Shown here: positions 23,158-32,555 of the stretch, one piece after another | Position numbering within the stretch: position 1 is the stretch's first letter | Layout: each line of letters opens with the position of its first letter | Origin: FEN-987 sp964598845 | GTDB taxonomy: Archaea > Thermoproteota > Bathyarchaeia > 40CM-2-53-6 | Assembly: GCA_964598845.1 (NCBI GenBank) | Contig: CAZRDM010000010.1 | Location: 1 to 64,000, forward strand | DNA: 64,000 bases | Direction of reading: 5' to 3' | Notes under the pieces: model-generated | The model's input: the letters and a program-made list of their open reading frames with translations, nothing else | Told to the model about the DNA's origin: nothing | Databases searched by the model: none | Position numbers and translations under genes: made by a program

Positions 23158-25788
23158 TTAGTTGCGGAGCCTTCTGCGTCGTCGTGCCATCGCAAGAGCT
23201 CCAAGTCCCATGATAATTCCGGCAACGATTGATTCCCACGGGAATCCCGGAATCGGTGGAAGCTGGAGCGGCGTCGAAGTCGTGCCTGCTGAGGTTTCAG
23301 TGGTTGAAGATTCGGTTGTCGATGATTCAGTTTCTGTTGAGACGCTTACTGAGGAGGTAGTCTCAACTGAAGTCATCGTACTAGTCTGAGTAGTTGTCGC
23401 GGAGGTCGTTGCCGTACCGCTAGGCGTTGTCTGCGTCGAAGTACCGATCTCGCTCGTGGTTGAGGTGCCTGTAGAAGTCGTTGTCACGACACTTGTTACC
23501 GAACTTGTTGTCGTGGTGGGCGTGGACGTTGTTGGTGTCGTTGTCGTCCCACTAGCCGTGACACCGTCCGGCGGGTCAAGATGCAGAACCAAGGCCAAGC
23601 TAGCGGGGTTTCCTGTGATCTGGGTACCCACAGCGAGTCCATTCGTACTTGAGCGCAACGCAAGTCCATTCAATGTCCCCAAGTTCGGGATCGACGGGGC
23701 TAGCAGTGTAGACCACGAGTTCGTTGCACTGTCGTAGTGTACAGTGACAGGAAATCCTGTACCGGTGTCGACGCCCACGGCCCATCCGTCAGTTGCTGGC
23801 GGTCCTCCCAGTACGAAAATCCCGAACAAGTCGAGGGGACCAACGTACGGCGCATTGATCGTGATTGGAACCAATGTCCATGAGAATCCGTTCCAGTACA
23901 GCATTGTAGTTGCGCCTCCACCGCTCCCAACGGCCCATCCGTGGGTGCTATCTTGGAAGAAGACAGATCGCAGAATGACACCAGCGGGTATCCCTGGTGG
24001 AAGACCAACTAGGGGCCAAGCGTCAGCTCCGCCGTTGGTTGTGTGAACGATTACTGGCAGGCCGACACCGTCTCCCCCAACAGCCCATCCGCTCTGTCCT
24101 CCACTAGTGGGGTCGAAGAAAACCGAGAAGAGACCCGGTGTCCCAAGTGTGCTCGGCGCCGTGGAGAAGCTCCCTCCAGTCGTGGTGGAATGCATTATGA
24201 CCCCAGTTACGAAAGGTGGCCCTGGAGTCGTTCCAACAGCCCAGCTATTTGAGTCACTAATCATATAGACGGACCGCAATGCACAACCACAGGCAGGAAC
24301 CGTTCTTCCTGTCCAAGTGTTCCCATCGAAATAGAGCGTGGAAGCCGTCGCAAATCCTGGAGATACTCCTCCGACTGCCCATGCGCTAGAAGAACCTGTC
24401 ATGTAAACGCCAAAGAGGGCCGCCGGTGATGCTAGCGGCAACACAGCTGGGGCCCTTGTCCAACTGAAGGTACCTCCATTCCATCTGATTATCGTCGGAT
24501 TACCCGCAGCATCGGGATCTCCCACAGCGAAACCGTCCGAGTCACTTACCATGAAAACAGAATTCAGATTGGGGCGTTGAGGCGATGTAGTCGTGCTGAA
24601 GATTGCTCCAGACACCGAGCCGCAATTGGATAGGCAGAATGCCGCAACACCGGAGGCTCCCACCGCCCAAATATTCCCGCCCGAAGGCGCGAAGACGACG
24701 GCATTCAGGCCTATGGGCGCGGCGACCGCGATCTGGTTGACTGGAATTCGGGTCCACGTTGGTGCTGAATCAAGCGATGTCCCGTGGACAACCGTCGGCC
24801 CACCAGCGTCGGAATCGCCTACGGCCCAAGCTTCGGAAGCACTGACCATCACTATCGATCTGAGATTCGCTGTACAGGTCGCCGGGCTTACCGCTCCCAC
24901 CCAGGTATTACCGTCAGTAGTGCGTATGATCGTACATGAGTCACCAACTGCCCAGCCGTTTGTTGGAGAGGACATCGCAACACCGTTGAGGTTGTTTGCC
25001 GTCGGACTTGCTCTCGGTGTCCAAACGCCAGCCACAAAGCGGAATATCGTGCCACCGTTTCCGACCGCGATCCCGTCATCCGCAGCGCAAGGCGAACCGG
25101 TACAATGGGTCATGTATAACGAGTTTACTGGATTCGCAACTACTGGTCCACAACCTGCAACCGTACATCTCGACCATGCTCCGCCTGCTCCTGGCACCCC
25201 GTTCCAAACCCAGAAAACTCCGTCCGCTCCACTTTCAGTGCCAACAGCATACGCGTGTATGAAGTTACCCGGTGGACCGCTCTGTACCAAGAATACGCCT
25301 CGAACTTCGGTAGTTGCTGGCGTTGGTGAAGGTATGGGATATTCGACCCAGTTGACTCCGTTAAAGAAGAAACTCACTCCTTTTCCTGGCGCGCACGCTC
25401 CTCCCGGGCCAACGCCTCCAACAATCCAGCCAGCACTACTCGTGATGGAGGTCAGTGGGTTCAGAGGTCCGCCAAAATTGACGGAATCCAGCTGGCAGTT
25501 GTTCGGTGGAATGGCTGCTTGGTTCCAAGAGAACCCGTCCCATTGAAATGCGAACCCGTTGTCGCCAACCATCCATCCGACGCCGCTTCCCTTTCCACTC
25601 GTTCCACCGTTGATCATGTAGACGCCGTGCATGTTTGAGGCTGGGTTGGGGGTGTATTCCGTTGGACTAATCAACCTCCATAGTCCGATTGGCGGAGCTC
25701 TCGCTGGGACCAAAAGCGACAGCAAGACCATGGTAGAGAGGAGCAGCGATAGCGTAATGCGGATCTTTCGTTGCTTCAAAGGAGACAA
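23158..25788 (-). CDS. Giant surface protein with about 14 WAVG beta-propeller-type repeats (1)
   Basis: An 876-residue protein from TTG 25788. A signal peptide (ITLSLLLSTMVLLSLL) leads to about 14 repeats of 45-60 residues, each built around (S/N)VxM..S...(G/A)WAVG followed by a W-containing strand. This is the pattern of YCF48/BNR-like propeller blades; fourteen would make two seven-bladed propellers. Residues about 740-840 are almost pure Thr/Ser with Val and Glu, a likely glycosylated stalk. The end is PPIPGFPWESIVAGI, a membrane helix and RRRRR. The protein is probably anchored and exposed outside the cell. Its ligand is unknown. Confidence 0.75.
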   Translation of the reverse strand: MSPLKQRKIRITLSLLLSTMVLLSLLVPARAPPIGLWRLISPTEYTPNPASNMHGVYMINGGTSGKGSGVGWMVGDNGFAFQWDGFSWNQAAIPPNNCQLDSVNFGGPLNPLTSITSSAGWIVGGVGPGGACAPGKGVSFFFNGVNWVEYPIPSPTPATTEVRGVFLVQSGPPGNFIHAYAVGTESGADGVFWVWNGVPGAGGAWSRCTVAGCGPVVANPVNSLYMTHCTGSPCAADDGIAVGNGGTIFRFVAGVWTPRASPTANNLNGVAMSSPTNGWAVGDSCTIIRTTDGNTWVGAVSPATCTANLRSIVMVSASEAWAVGDSDAGGPTVVHGTSLDSAPTWTRIPVNQIAVAAPIGLNAVVFAPSGGNIWAVGASGVAAFCLSNCGSVSGAIFSTTTSPQRPNLNSVFMVSDSDGFAVGDPDAAGNPTIIRWNGGTFSWTRAPAVLPLASPAALFGVYMTGSSSAWAVGGVSPGFATASTLYFDGNTWTGRTVPACGCALRSVYMISDSNSWAVGTTPGPPFVTGVIMHSTTTGGSFSTAPSTLGTPGLFSVFFDPTSGGQSGWAVGGDGVGLPVIVHTTNGGADAWPLVGLPPGIPAGVILRSVFFQDSTHGWAVGSGGGATTMLYWNGFSWTLVPITINAPYVGPLDLFGIFVLGGPPATDGWAVGVDTGTGFPVTVHYDSATNSWSTLLAPSIPNLGTLNGLALRSSTNGLAVGTQITGNPASLALVLHLDPPDGVTASGTTTTPTTSTPTTTTSSVTSVVTTTSTGTSTTSEIGTSTQTTPSGTATTSATTTQTSTMTSVETTSSVSVSTETESSTTESSTTETSAGTTSTPLQLPPIPGFPWESIVAGIIMGLGALAMARRRRRLRN

Positions 25789-25908
25789 ACTACTTCACCC
25801 GCTCACGTCCGAGCATATAAGCGTTGTCTCGTGCCACACATCTACAATTCAATTTGAGGCCTGAAAGGATTCCAGTTCTAGCAGAGGACTCTAACACATT
25901 CCAGTCTC

Positions 25909-26073
25909 TCACTTGCGCTCAAACTCCTTGAGATACTTCCTCACGGCTTCACGTATTACATACGAGCGAGAAGGCACCTTATCCTCGTCGACTAGCTCAT
26001 CGATCCTGTCAAGTAGCTGCACCGGTAGGGTGGCCGTGATATTGGCCATCCGCCTCGATTTACGTCCTGGCAT
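25909..26073 (-). CDS. Ribbon-helix-helix (CopG-like) regulator
   Basis: 54 residues from ATG 26073 (a longer frame reaches 26112). The RHH fold is clear: MANITATLPVQLLDRIDELV and SRSYVIREAVRKYLKEF. It sits alone between the two WAVG-repeat genes on the same strand, with no toxin gene next to it, so it is more likely a transcription regulator of these surface genes than an antitoxin. Confidence 0.8.
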   Translation of the reverse strand: MPGRKSRRMANITATLPVQLLDRIDELVDEDKVPSRSYVIREAVRKYLKEFERK

Positions 26074-26157
26074 TATACTCACGCCCTCCGTTACCAGAGA
26101 GGTTTCGGCCAAACCTGATTCCTCGCAAGAAGTGAGCCGGGAGCAATAGGGTAGCTC

Positions 26158-28725
26158 CTAGCCTCCTGCATCCCTTAGCCTCCTACGCCTCAGCACTGTC
26201 AAGGTTACTAGACCAATCGTGATTCCGGCGATTATTGACTCAACTGGAAATCCTGGAATACCACCAGGTGTTGTTGTCGCTGTCTGCGTCACTGTGGTCG
26301 TCGTGCTTGTGTAAAGAATTGAAGTCGAAGTAGTCGTTGTCGAAGTTGCGACGTGGGTTGTCGATGTGGATACAGTCGAGACTACTGTCGTTGTGGATGT
26401 TGCTGTCAAGATACCGCCAAACGGTGCGAAGCGCAGTATTGTCGATGGCGGGCTAGCGGCCACCGGTACTGGGGGCGCCGAGAAGATGGGTGAAGATCCG
26501 ACGATCCAGCCTTCGCTTCTAGAAATCATATACACCGAGTTGAGGTTTGGTGGAATCATCGGAAGGCCCAGCAGTGAAGGCGCCAATGTGATGTGCGTCC
26601 AAGCGATCCCATCCCAGTGGAAAATTGTTACCACCAACTGTAGCGGATCGCCAATGTTGCCAACCGCCCAACAGTCGTTTGAAGCTGGACAGTAAATCGA
26701 CCTTAGGGTCGGAGGTGAAGCCAACGGACCCCCTGGCACCGTTGGAGTAGACACAAGCGTCCAGTGCGTCCCATCCCAGTATATGATGACAGGCCCAGCC
26801 GGAGGACCAGGCGGCAGAATGCCTCCGACAGCCCAACCGCTAGTCCGACTTAACATGAAGACCGAGTTCAGATTAGCTCCTACCGGAAGGGCCGTCACGG
26901 TCACGACGCTCCAAGTTCCCACACCACCAGTGACAGTATAGTGAAGGACTGTGCCTCCAGGCACCGCGCCACTATCCCCGACAGCCCAACCCTCATTTGG
27001 CCCTAACATGAATACCGAGTTCAGTGGCGGTAGAGGAACTGGAGTCACTGGCGCTGGGAATATGGCCCAGGAGCCGACTCCTCCAGTGACCGTGTAGTGC
27101 AATATGATTCCGGACCCACCTGGTGCTCGCGGCATGGTCACACATTGGTCCGGAGTGCCGCTACAGCCAACGGCCCAACCTTCAGTCGGGGACACCATGA
27201 ACACAGATGAGAGAATATACGACCCCGGCGGCGGGGTTACAGTGTTCCAAGAGCCGCCTGTAAAGTGTAAGATGACTGGACATATCGGTCCGACGCACGT
27301 GGCGGTTGGATCAGTCCCCCCTCCCACCGCCCAGACATCTCCGCTCGAAAGCATGAACACAGCGTAGAGATCGTTGGTTGCTCCGATAGCCACACCTTTC
27401 GTCCACATGAAGCCATTCCAGTGAATTATTGTGGGCTCAGTCGTCAAAGGCGGAGGCGGAGGAGGGCCAATAAGGGAACTTGTGGCACGGCCCACAGCCC
27501 AGCCATCATTAGGATTGAAAGGCCCAGTCAGAGGTGGCCCAAACGATATCGAAGTAAGTTCAGTAAGAGTTGGACTTGTAACGGTCCCCCAGTTGACACC
27601 ATCGTAATGTAGAATCTCCCCCGCCGTGCCGACTGCCCACGCGTCGCTGGCCGTGTTCATGAAGACCGAACTGAATTCAAACGCGGTAGCGGGGATTGTT
27701 GGAACCTGGTTCACAGGAAGGGCTGTCCAAGTTCCACCTGAATAGTGAACGAACGTCCCGGCGGTTCCGACCGCCCAACCCTCAGAAGCTGAGATCATGA
27801 AAACCTCCTGAAGATCATTGATTGTGGTTCCAGGACTGACAGGACCTGTCCAGACTCCTCCAGTATAGTGAAGTATTGTACCTCCAACTCCGACAGCCCA
27901 ACCGTCAGTCGGACTGAGCATGAACACCGAAATGAGCGTCGTTGCAACCGGGGAGGGAACCGCAGTCCAAGAACCGCCGAAGTAGTGGTAAATCGCTCCC
28001 CCAGCTCCCACGGCCCAGCCCTCTGTCGCACTCACCATAAAAACCGAGTTAAGAGGAGTTGCCACCGATCCCTGCAGACTCCAACCTCCTCCCAATCCGG
28101 GAACACCAGTCCAATGCCAGAAACGTCCGGCCGCACCAGCAACGTTCGATCCAACTGCCCAAGCATCCGTGGCACTCACCATGAAGACAGATTCGAGAGG
28201 ACCAGCATCAGGGCCGGTCAGACCGGATAGCTGTTCTCTCCAAGTGACTCCGTCCCAGTGAAGCGCGATCGCACAAGTCAGCGCACCACCACCACCACAA
28301 GGGCCAGCTCCCGCTGCGTCGAAAGCTATACCAACAGCCCAACCATCGTTGCGGCTTATCGGCCGACCGGGAGGACCAAAATTCACAGAGGTGAGAACGT
28401 AGCCAGCAGCAATGTTGGGGTCAGTCGGATTCTTTGGCACTGGAACAAGATTCCAAGTTGCGCCGTCATAGTGTAATACTGCAGGCGATGCATGAAGGCC
28501 ATCCATTACTCCAACTAAAGGGGTTCGATAGTCTCCAACAGCCCAGCCTTCACTCGCAGATAACATGTAGACCGATCTCAGAGGTGGATTGTTTGGAGGA
28601 TTCAGGTAAGCTGTTGGGTTGATGTCCCTCCAGACACCCAACACACCACTCTGACTCTGTGCCGAAACGGAGAGAGCAAGAAGTGATATCGCTATGAACA
28701 CGATCGAGAATTTGGCCTTACGCAT
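26158..28725 (-). CDS. Giant surface protein with about 14 WAVG repeats (2)
   Basis: An 855-residue paralogue of the protein at 23158, from ATG 28725. A signal peptide (FSIVFIAISLLALSVSAQS) is followed by about 14 blades with SVFMxSxxEGWAVG and LHYxGGxWT strands, more regular than in the first copy. A short Thr/Ser stalk with repeated TST/TTT leads to IPGFPVESIIAGITIG, a membrane helix and RRRR. The regular repeats suggest recent internal duplication. Proline- and glycine-rich inserts (PPPPPL) sit between some blades. It is likely a surface-displayed propeller protein; partner unknown. Confidence 0.75.
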   Translation of the reverse strand: MRKAKFSIVFIAISLLALSVSAQSQSGVLGVWRDINPTAYLNPPNNPPLRSVYMLSASEGWAVGDYRTPLVGVMDGLHASPAVLHYDGATWNLVPVPKNPTDPNIAAGYVLTSVNFGPPGRPISRNDGWAVGIAFDAAGAGPCGGGGALTCAIALHWDGVTWREQLSGLTGPDAGPLESVFMVSATDAWAVGSNVAGAAGRFWHWTGVPGLGGGWSLQGSVATPLNSVFMVSATEGWAVGAGGAIYHYFGGSWTAVPSPVATTLISVFMLSPTDGWAVGVGGTILHYTGGVWTGPVSPGTTINDLQEVFMISASEGWAVGTAGTFVHYSGGTWTALPVNQVPTIPATAFEFSSVFMNTASDAWAVGTAGEILHYDGVNWGTVTSPTLTELTSISFGPPLTGPFNPNDGWAVGRATSSLIGPPPPPPLTTEPTIIHWNGFMWTKGVAIGATNDLYAVFMLSSGDVWAVGGGTDPTATCVGPICPVILHFTGGSWNTVTPPPGSYILSSVFMVSPTEGWAVGCSGTPDQCVTMPRAPGGSGIILHYTVTGGVGSWAIFPAPVTPVPLPPLNSVFMLGPNEGWAVGDSGAVPGGTVLHYTVTGGVGTWSVVTVTALPVGANLNSVFMLSRTSGWAVGGILPPGPPAGPVIIYWDGTHWTLVSTPTVPGGPLASPPTLRSIYCPASNDCWAVGNIGDPLQLVVTIFHWDGIAWTHITLAPSLLGLPMIPPNLNSVYMISRSEGWIVGSSPIFSAPPVPVAASPPSTILRFAPFGGILTATSTTTVVSTVSTSTTHVATSTTTTSTSILYTSTTTTVTQTATTTPGGIPGFPVESIIAGITIGLVTLTVLRRRRLRDAGG

Positions 28726-29032
28726 CGAGACCCACCACTAGAATTCCTGATGAACGGAGAGCGAGAACGAGGGATAACTAATAACATTAAGTAATCATTA
28801 CATGTTAAACCGAATGCGGTTAATTTCGTTCATCTTACCGCAAAGATGCCTCGTTTACGTCTCGTCTCTCTGGCAGACCACTGCCTTTGTATGAGTTGCG
28901 AGAGTAATTACCCGTCCATCCCACTAGCAGTTTGCGCTACCCAAGTCTACGACCAGTGCCCATACAATGCAGACTTATCACTTTCCTGACTAGAAAGAAA
29001 CGCACATGTCATGGAGGCTCGCTCCTGGGCCG
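28726..29032. other. Intergenic stretch with promoter only
   Basis: This 307-bp gap holds an AT-rich block at about 28778-28806 with TTAATGTTATTA on the reverse strand, a probable promoter for the WAVG gene at 28725. I see no gene in the rest. Confidence 0.4.
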
Positions 29033-29218
29033 CTAGGAGAGTCTCGCCTGACGATTCTTGTCGTGGTCTGCTAGGCAGGCTTCGCACACTGTGCTTCCGC
29101 AGTTCTTGCAGCTCTTCAATGAGCCCTGAGGTGGCTGGCCGCAGAAGCCACAGCATATGCTGCCAAGCAACTCGACTAATGCTCCATGCTTGGAGTCTTC
29201 ACGATTCCTATAAGCCAC
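29033..29218 (-). CDS. Small Cys-rich zinc-finger protein
   Basis: A 61-residue protein from GTG 29218. It carries four cysteine groups: ICCGFCGQP, SCKNCGS, VCEACLADH. The pairs and the final D-H are arranged as in compact two-zinc fingers (treble clef or B-box-like). It is divergent from the MoaD-like gene with 34 bp between the starts. I do not recognise a named family. Confidence 0.6.
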   Translation of the reverse strand: MAYRNREDSKHGALVELLGSICCGFCGQPPQGSLKSCKNCGSTVCEACLADHDKNRQARLS

Positions 29219-29252
29219 GCTTCAAAGTTGCAAGACCAAGGAGCTCGGTCCA

Positions 29253-29546
29253 ATGAGGATCCGTCTCAGATTGTACGGCGTCTTCAGAACAGCCGCGGGG
29301 GACAGCCAGCTTGAACTTGAAGTTCTTGAGGAAAGACCGAGCGTGAGAACTGTCATAACTCAGCTTGTGTCGCAGGAGCAATTCAAGACCTTGAAGAATC
29401 TCCTTCTGGAAGACGGGACAGCGGATCCCCGACCTAATGCACTGATCATGGTTTCAGGTCGCGAGATAGGCACATTGAATGGGCTGGAAACCCAACTTGG
29501 AGAGGATGAGGAACTGGCCCTGCTTCCAGTCGCGCACGGTGGTTAA
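29253..29546 (+). CDS. MoaD/ThiS-family sulfur carrier (ubiquitin-like)
   Basis: A 97-residue beta-grasp protein from ATG 29253 (MRIRLRLYGVFRTAAG). The C-terminus EELALLPVAHGG ends in the diglycine that is adenylated and thiocarboxylated. The length and the NALIMVSGREIG segment match MoaD-like carriers. It could serve MoaE (9342), tRNA thiolation, or act as a protein modifier of the SAMP type. It is convergent with larE, 19 bp apart. Confidence 0.85.
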   Translation: MRIRLRLYGVFRTAAGDSQLELEVLEERPSVRTVITQLVSQEQFKTLKNLLLEDGTADPRPNALIMVSGREIGTLNGLETQLGEDEELALLPVAHGG

Positions 29547-29565
29547 CAGATACGCTCGTTGTAAA

Positions 29566-30468
29566 TCAGAGATTTCTGGTCTGGAATTTCGCGTTGGGCA
29601 TAAGGAGTTCGTTCATGCTTCCTATTCTATATCCGAAGAGATCGAAAGTAACGTACGTGAAGCCCAACTGACGCAGTGATTTCGCTAGGCTGTTAAGTAA
29701 CTCCTCGTTGAAGAACAGTCTACGTTCGTCTCTCCCGACCTCGATCCTCGCCAAGTTTCCGTGATCTCTAACCCTGAGTTCTCTTACGCCCGTTATGTTT
29801 CGAATCAAGTTCTCAGCGTTTTCGATTCTCCTAAGCCTTTCAGGCGTTATCGTCTCACCATATTGGACTCTCGATGACAAACAAGGCATTGATGGTTTGT
29901 TGAAGTTTGGCAAGCCAAGTAGTCTGGCTAGCTCTCTAACCTCAGCTTTGCTGAATCCGGCCTCGGCCAGCGGCCTTCTAACGCCTTCCTCGTTGAGAGC
30001 GGCTATGCCAGGGCGATGTCCTCTCAGATCCTCAGCGTTAGTTCCGTCAACGATGACAGATATTTTGAGTTGTGTAGCCAAGAGCTTCAATTTCTCACTC
30101 AACTCCTTCTTGCAGAAGTAGCATCGGTTCGCTGGATTCGCGACGTAGTTGGGATCTTCCACCTCCTGAGTTCGAATGGTGATATGTCTGAGGCCAAGCT
30201 GCCCAGCAAGTCGCCTCGTTTCTTCCAATTCAGAAGAGGGCAGGCTCGGAGATTCCGCAGTAACTGCAATTGCTCCATTCCCAAGCGCGACCTTCGCAAG
30301 ATAGGCAACAAGCGTACTATCCACGCCACCGGAGAACGCGACGATCACTCCTCCGAAAGCATGGAGCTCACTCAACACTTGGCTGGCTTTGCTGCGAATA
30401 TGAGGCGAGAGAATACGCAATTCTTCGCCCTTGATGGTCACTAACTGTCCGGTTTCTGCTGCTAACAT
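29566..30468 (-). CDS. larE: LarE, sulfur insertase for the nickel-pincer cofactor
   Basis: A 300-residue PP-loop ATPase. SGGVDST at residues 46-52 is the pyrophosphatase loop. C116 and C119 (CYFCKKEL) and C196 (PCLSSR) are the three cysteines which, in cluster-type LarE proteins, bind a 4Fe-4S cluster that carries the transferred sulfur; single-cysteine LarE sacrifices its own sulfur. So a catalytic, cluster-type enzyme is predicted. It is divergent from larB with 56 bp between starts. No larC or racemase is in the window. Confidence 0.9.
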   Translation of the reverse strand: MLAAETGQLVTIKGEELRILSPHIRSKASQVLSELHAFGGVIVAFSGGVDSTLVAYLAKVALGNGAIAVTAESPSLPSSELEETRRLAGQLGLRHITIRTQEVEDPNYVANPANRCYFCKKELSEKLKLLATQLKISVIVDGTNAEDLRGHRPGIAALNEEGVRRPLAEAGFSKAEVRELARLLGLPNFNKPSMPCLSSRVQYGETITPERLRRIENAENLIRNITGVRELRVRDHGNLARIEVGRDERRLFFNEELLNSLAKSLRQLGFTYVTFDLFGYRIGSMNELLMPNAKFQTRNL

Positions 30469-30524
30469 TTTATGCTAGGTCAGACAGCTCATCGTACTTA
30501 GGAGTTGCGAAAAGGCGGGAGCAC

Positions 30525-31316
30525 TTGCGCGAAATCTTGCAGAAACTCGCACAAGGAAAAATTACAGTAGACGAAGCAGAGAAGGCGCTCAGGCTCTACG
30601 CAATAGAGAAAGTGGGACAATTCGCTAGACTAGACGTGACACGTGAACTCCGCCGTGGAGTACCAGAGATTGTGCTTGGTGAAGGAAAGTCGGACGAGGA
30701 CATTGTTGGAATCTGCAAGCGTATGCTAGATACGAGTGGCCGAGTAATCGTTACTCGATTGAACGATACGCAGATCACTCGCCTGAAGAAAACTTTCACA
30801 CCAAACTATGAGCTAACAGAGTTGCCGCATGCGAAATCATTAGTCATGAGGAAGACCGACTATAAGCGAGTGGAAACAGGCGGCCGCGTTGGAATAGTAA
30901 CTGCTGGGACTGTGGACTTACCGATCGCCGAAGAGGCTGCGATGATCGCACAGGAGATGGGTTGCAAGACCTTCCTTGAGGCTGACGCAGGTGTCGCCGG
31001 AATTCATCGTTTAGTCGAACCGTTGAATCGAATGATAGAGAACGATGTAGACAGCTTGATCGTTGTTGCTGGAAGGGAGGGCGCGCTACCGACGGTTGTC
31101 GCGGGCCTGGTCGATCTTCCTCTCATCGCTGTACCAACATCCTCAGGTTACGGTTACGGAGGCAGAGGTGAGGGGGCGCTAATGGCGATGCTTCAGGCTT
31201 GCTCGTTGGGGATAGCTGTCGTTAACATAGATTCCGGTATCGCTGCAGGCGTGGTAGCTGGGCAGATTGCGAACCGCGTGGCGAAAGCGCGAACAGCGCG
31301 ACCAACGACTCATTAG
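30525..31316 (+). CDS. larB: LarB, nickel-pincer cofactor biosynthesis carboxylase/hydrolase
   Basis: A 263-residue protein from TTG 30525. The N-terminal LAQGKITVDEAEKALR and FARLDVTRELRRGVPEIVLGEGK are diagnostic of LarB. The C-terminal PurE-like domain has AGTVDLPIAEEAAMIAQEMG, GREGALPTVVAGLVDLPLIAVPTSSGYG. LarB carboxylates and hydrolyses nicotinate adenine dinucleotide to the dicarboxylated precursor that LarE then sulfurates. Presence of LarB and LarE together implies a nickel-pincer-dependent racemase or epimerase (LarA type) elsewhere. Confidence 0.93.
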   Translation: MREILQKLAQGKITVDEAEKALRLYAIEKVGQFARLDVTRELRRGVPEIVLGEGKSDEDIVGICKRMLDTSGRVIVTRLNDTQITRLKKTFTPNYELTELPHAKSLVMRKTDYKRVETGGRVGIVTAGTVDLPIAEEAAMIAQEMGCKTFLEADAGVAGIHRLVEPLNRMIENDVDSLIVVAGREGALPTVVAGLVDLPLIAVPTSSGYGYGGRGEGALMAMLQACSLGIAVVNIDSGIAAGVVAGQIANRVAKARTARPTTH

Positions 31317-31381
31317 TCCGAATGATATTCAATTTGGTTCGGGCAGAAACAGAACCATACCTCTAAGGCGTCAACGGAATA

Positions 31382-32320
31382 TCATGTGCTCTTGATGGTC
31401 TTGAGTTGCCCTATCGCCGTTCTTACGACATCCACAGATTTGAGAAAGGCCGTCTTTTCCTCTTCGTTCAATTTGAGTTCTATCACCCGCTCTACGCCCC
31501 GGGCACCGAGAACTGCAGGAACATCCACGTAGATGCCCTTCATGCCATATTCACCGTTTAGGTGCGCCGTCATGCAGAGAACCATCTTCTTGTCTCTGAT
31601 GATGCTTTCCACCATACGAGTTATTCCGTGAGCAGGGGCGTAAACTGTTGCTCCCTTTAGCGTAATGACTTCAGCGGCGATTTTCCTTGTTTGCTCGACC
31701 GTCTGTGTCACCTCAACCGGTGAGAGTAGCTCTGTTACTGGAACGCCACTTACAGTCGAGAACCTCGGGAGCGGCACCATCGAATCGCCATGCTCACCTA
31801 TAACGACCGCTTGGACAGAACTAGTTGACACCCCCAGAGCCCTTGCAATGAAATGTTTGAAACGCATAGTGTCCAACATTCCGCTTTGGCCAAAAACTCG
31901 TGAGGGCTCGAAACCAGTCACCCTCCAAGCCAGGTAGGTCATCACATCCACTGGATTTGTGACCATCAACACCAAAGACTTCGGAGTATATTCCACGATG
32001 TGTTCACAGATACCACGAATGATCTCTTCATTCTTATCCTGCAAATCCAGCCTCGTCATGCCAGGTTTTCTGCCCAAACCACCCAGGACGACAACCAAGT
32101 CGGATCCGGCGATGTCTTTGTAATCGTTTGAACCAATGATGTCGACATCGGCACCTTGCTCCGCGGTCATTTGTCGGAGATCAAGGGCCTCGCCCTGCGG
32201 AAGACCTTTGATGATATCAATGAGTCTGAGATCACCCAACTCTCGAGATGCGACCTGAAGGGCAACGGCACTTCCCAATTTTCCGGTTCCGATAATCGAG
32301 ATCAGCTTGCGCGCCGACAA
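31382..32320 (-). CDS. mdh: Malate dehydrogenase (LDH/MDH superfamily)
   Basis: A 312-residue NAD-dependent dehydrogenase from TTG 32320. The Rossmann motif IIGTGKLGSAVA begins at residue 9; the acidic D in RLIDI favours NAD. GRKPGMTRLDL carries the substrate-specificity Arg in the form usual for malate dehydrogenases, VTNPVDVMTYL and GEHGDSMVPLP (catalytic His) follow. It interconverts malate and oxaloacetate. A lactate role cannot be fully excluded given the lar genes next to it. Confidence 0.9.
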   Translation of the reverse strand: MSARKLISIIGTGKLGSAVALQVASRELGDLRLIDIIKGLPQGEALDLRQMTAEQGADVDIIGSNDYKDIAGSDLVVVLGGLGRKPGMTRLDLQDKNEEIIRGICEHIVEYTPKSLVLMVTNPVDVMTYLAWRVTGFEPSRVFGQSGMLDTMRFKHFIARALGVSTSSVQAVVIGEHGDSMVPLPRFSTVSGVPVTELLSPVEVTQTVEQTRKIAAEVITLKGATVYAPAHGITRMVESIIRDKKMVLCMTAHLNGEYGMKGIYVDVPAVLGARGVERVIELKLNEEEKTAFLKSVDVVRTAIGQLKTIKST

Positions 32321-32555
32321 CTATTACACTAGTTGTACTATCCGAAGCCCTTGCATAAGGTCCCATCGCTTCTCGTAGGATTGGAGACGCGAGATCGTAC
32401 GCTATCGTGTCGCGATTCGGCGTTTGATGTTTACTAATAAATTTTCGCCTCATTCGTCAGGAATTCTTGCGAGTTTCTCGATTCTTTAGAAAAGCCTTTT
32501 ATGGCTTCAGCATGCGCTAACACCCATTCGTTTCAGACAGGGGAGGGAATGTTCA

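Noticed and set aside
24593..25546. A 317-codon open frame on the + strand inside the WAVG gene
   Set aside because: It is the mirror of a long, repeat-rich gene with strong GC bias on the other strand. Its sequence has no domain and follows the repeat period of the sense gene.
24600..28700. Repeats in the WAVG genes considered as a CRISPR array or DNA tandem repeat
   Set aside because: The repetition is at protein level with variable DNA and blade lengths; no constant repeat-spacer pattern is present anywhere in the window.
28947..29156. A 69-codon reverse frame overlapping the Cys-rich gene
   Set aside because: The alternative frame at 29033-29218 shows regularly spaced cysteine pairs, so it is the better gene.
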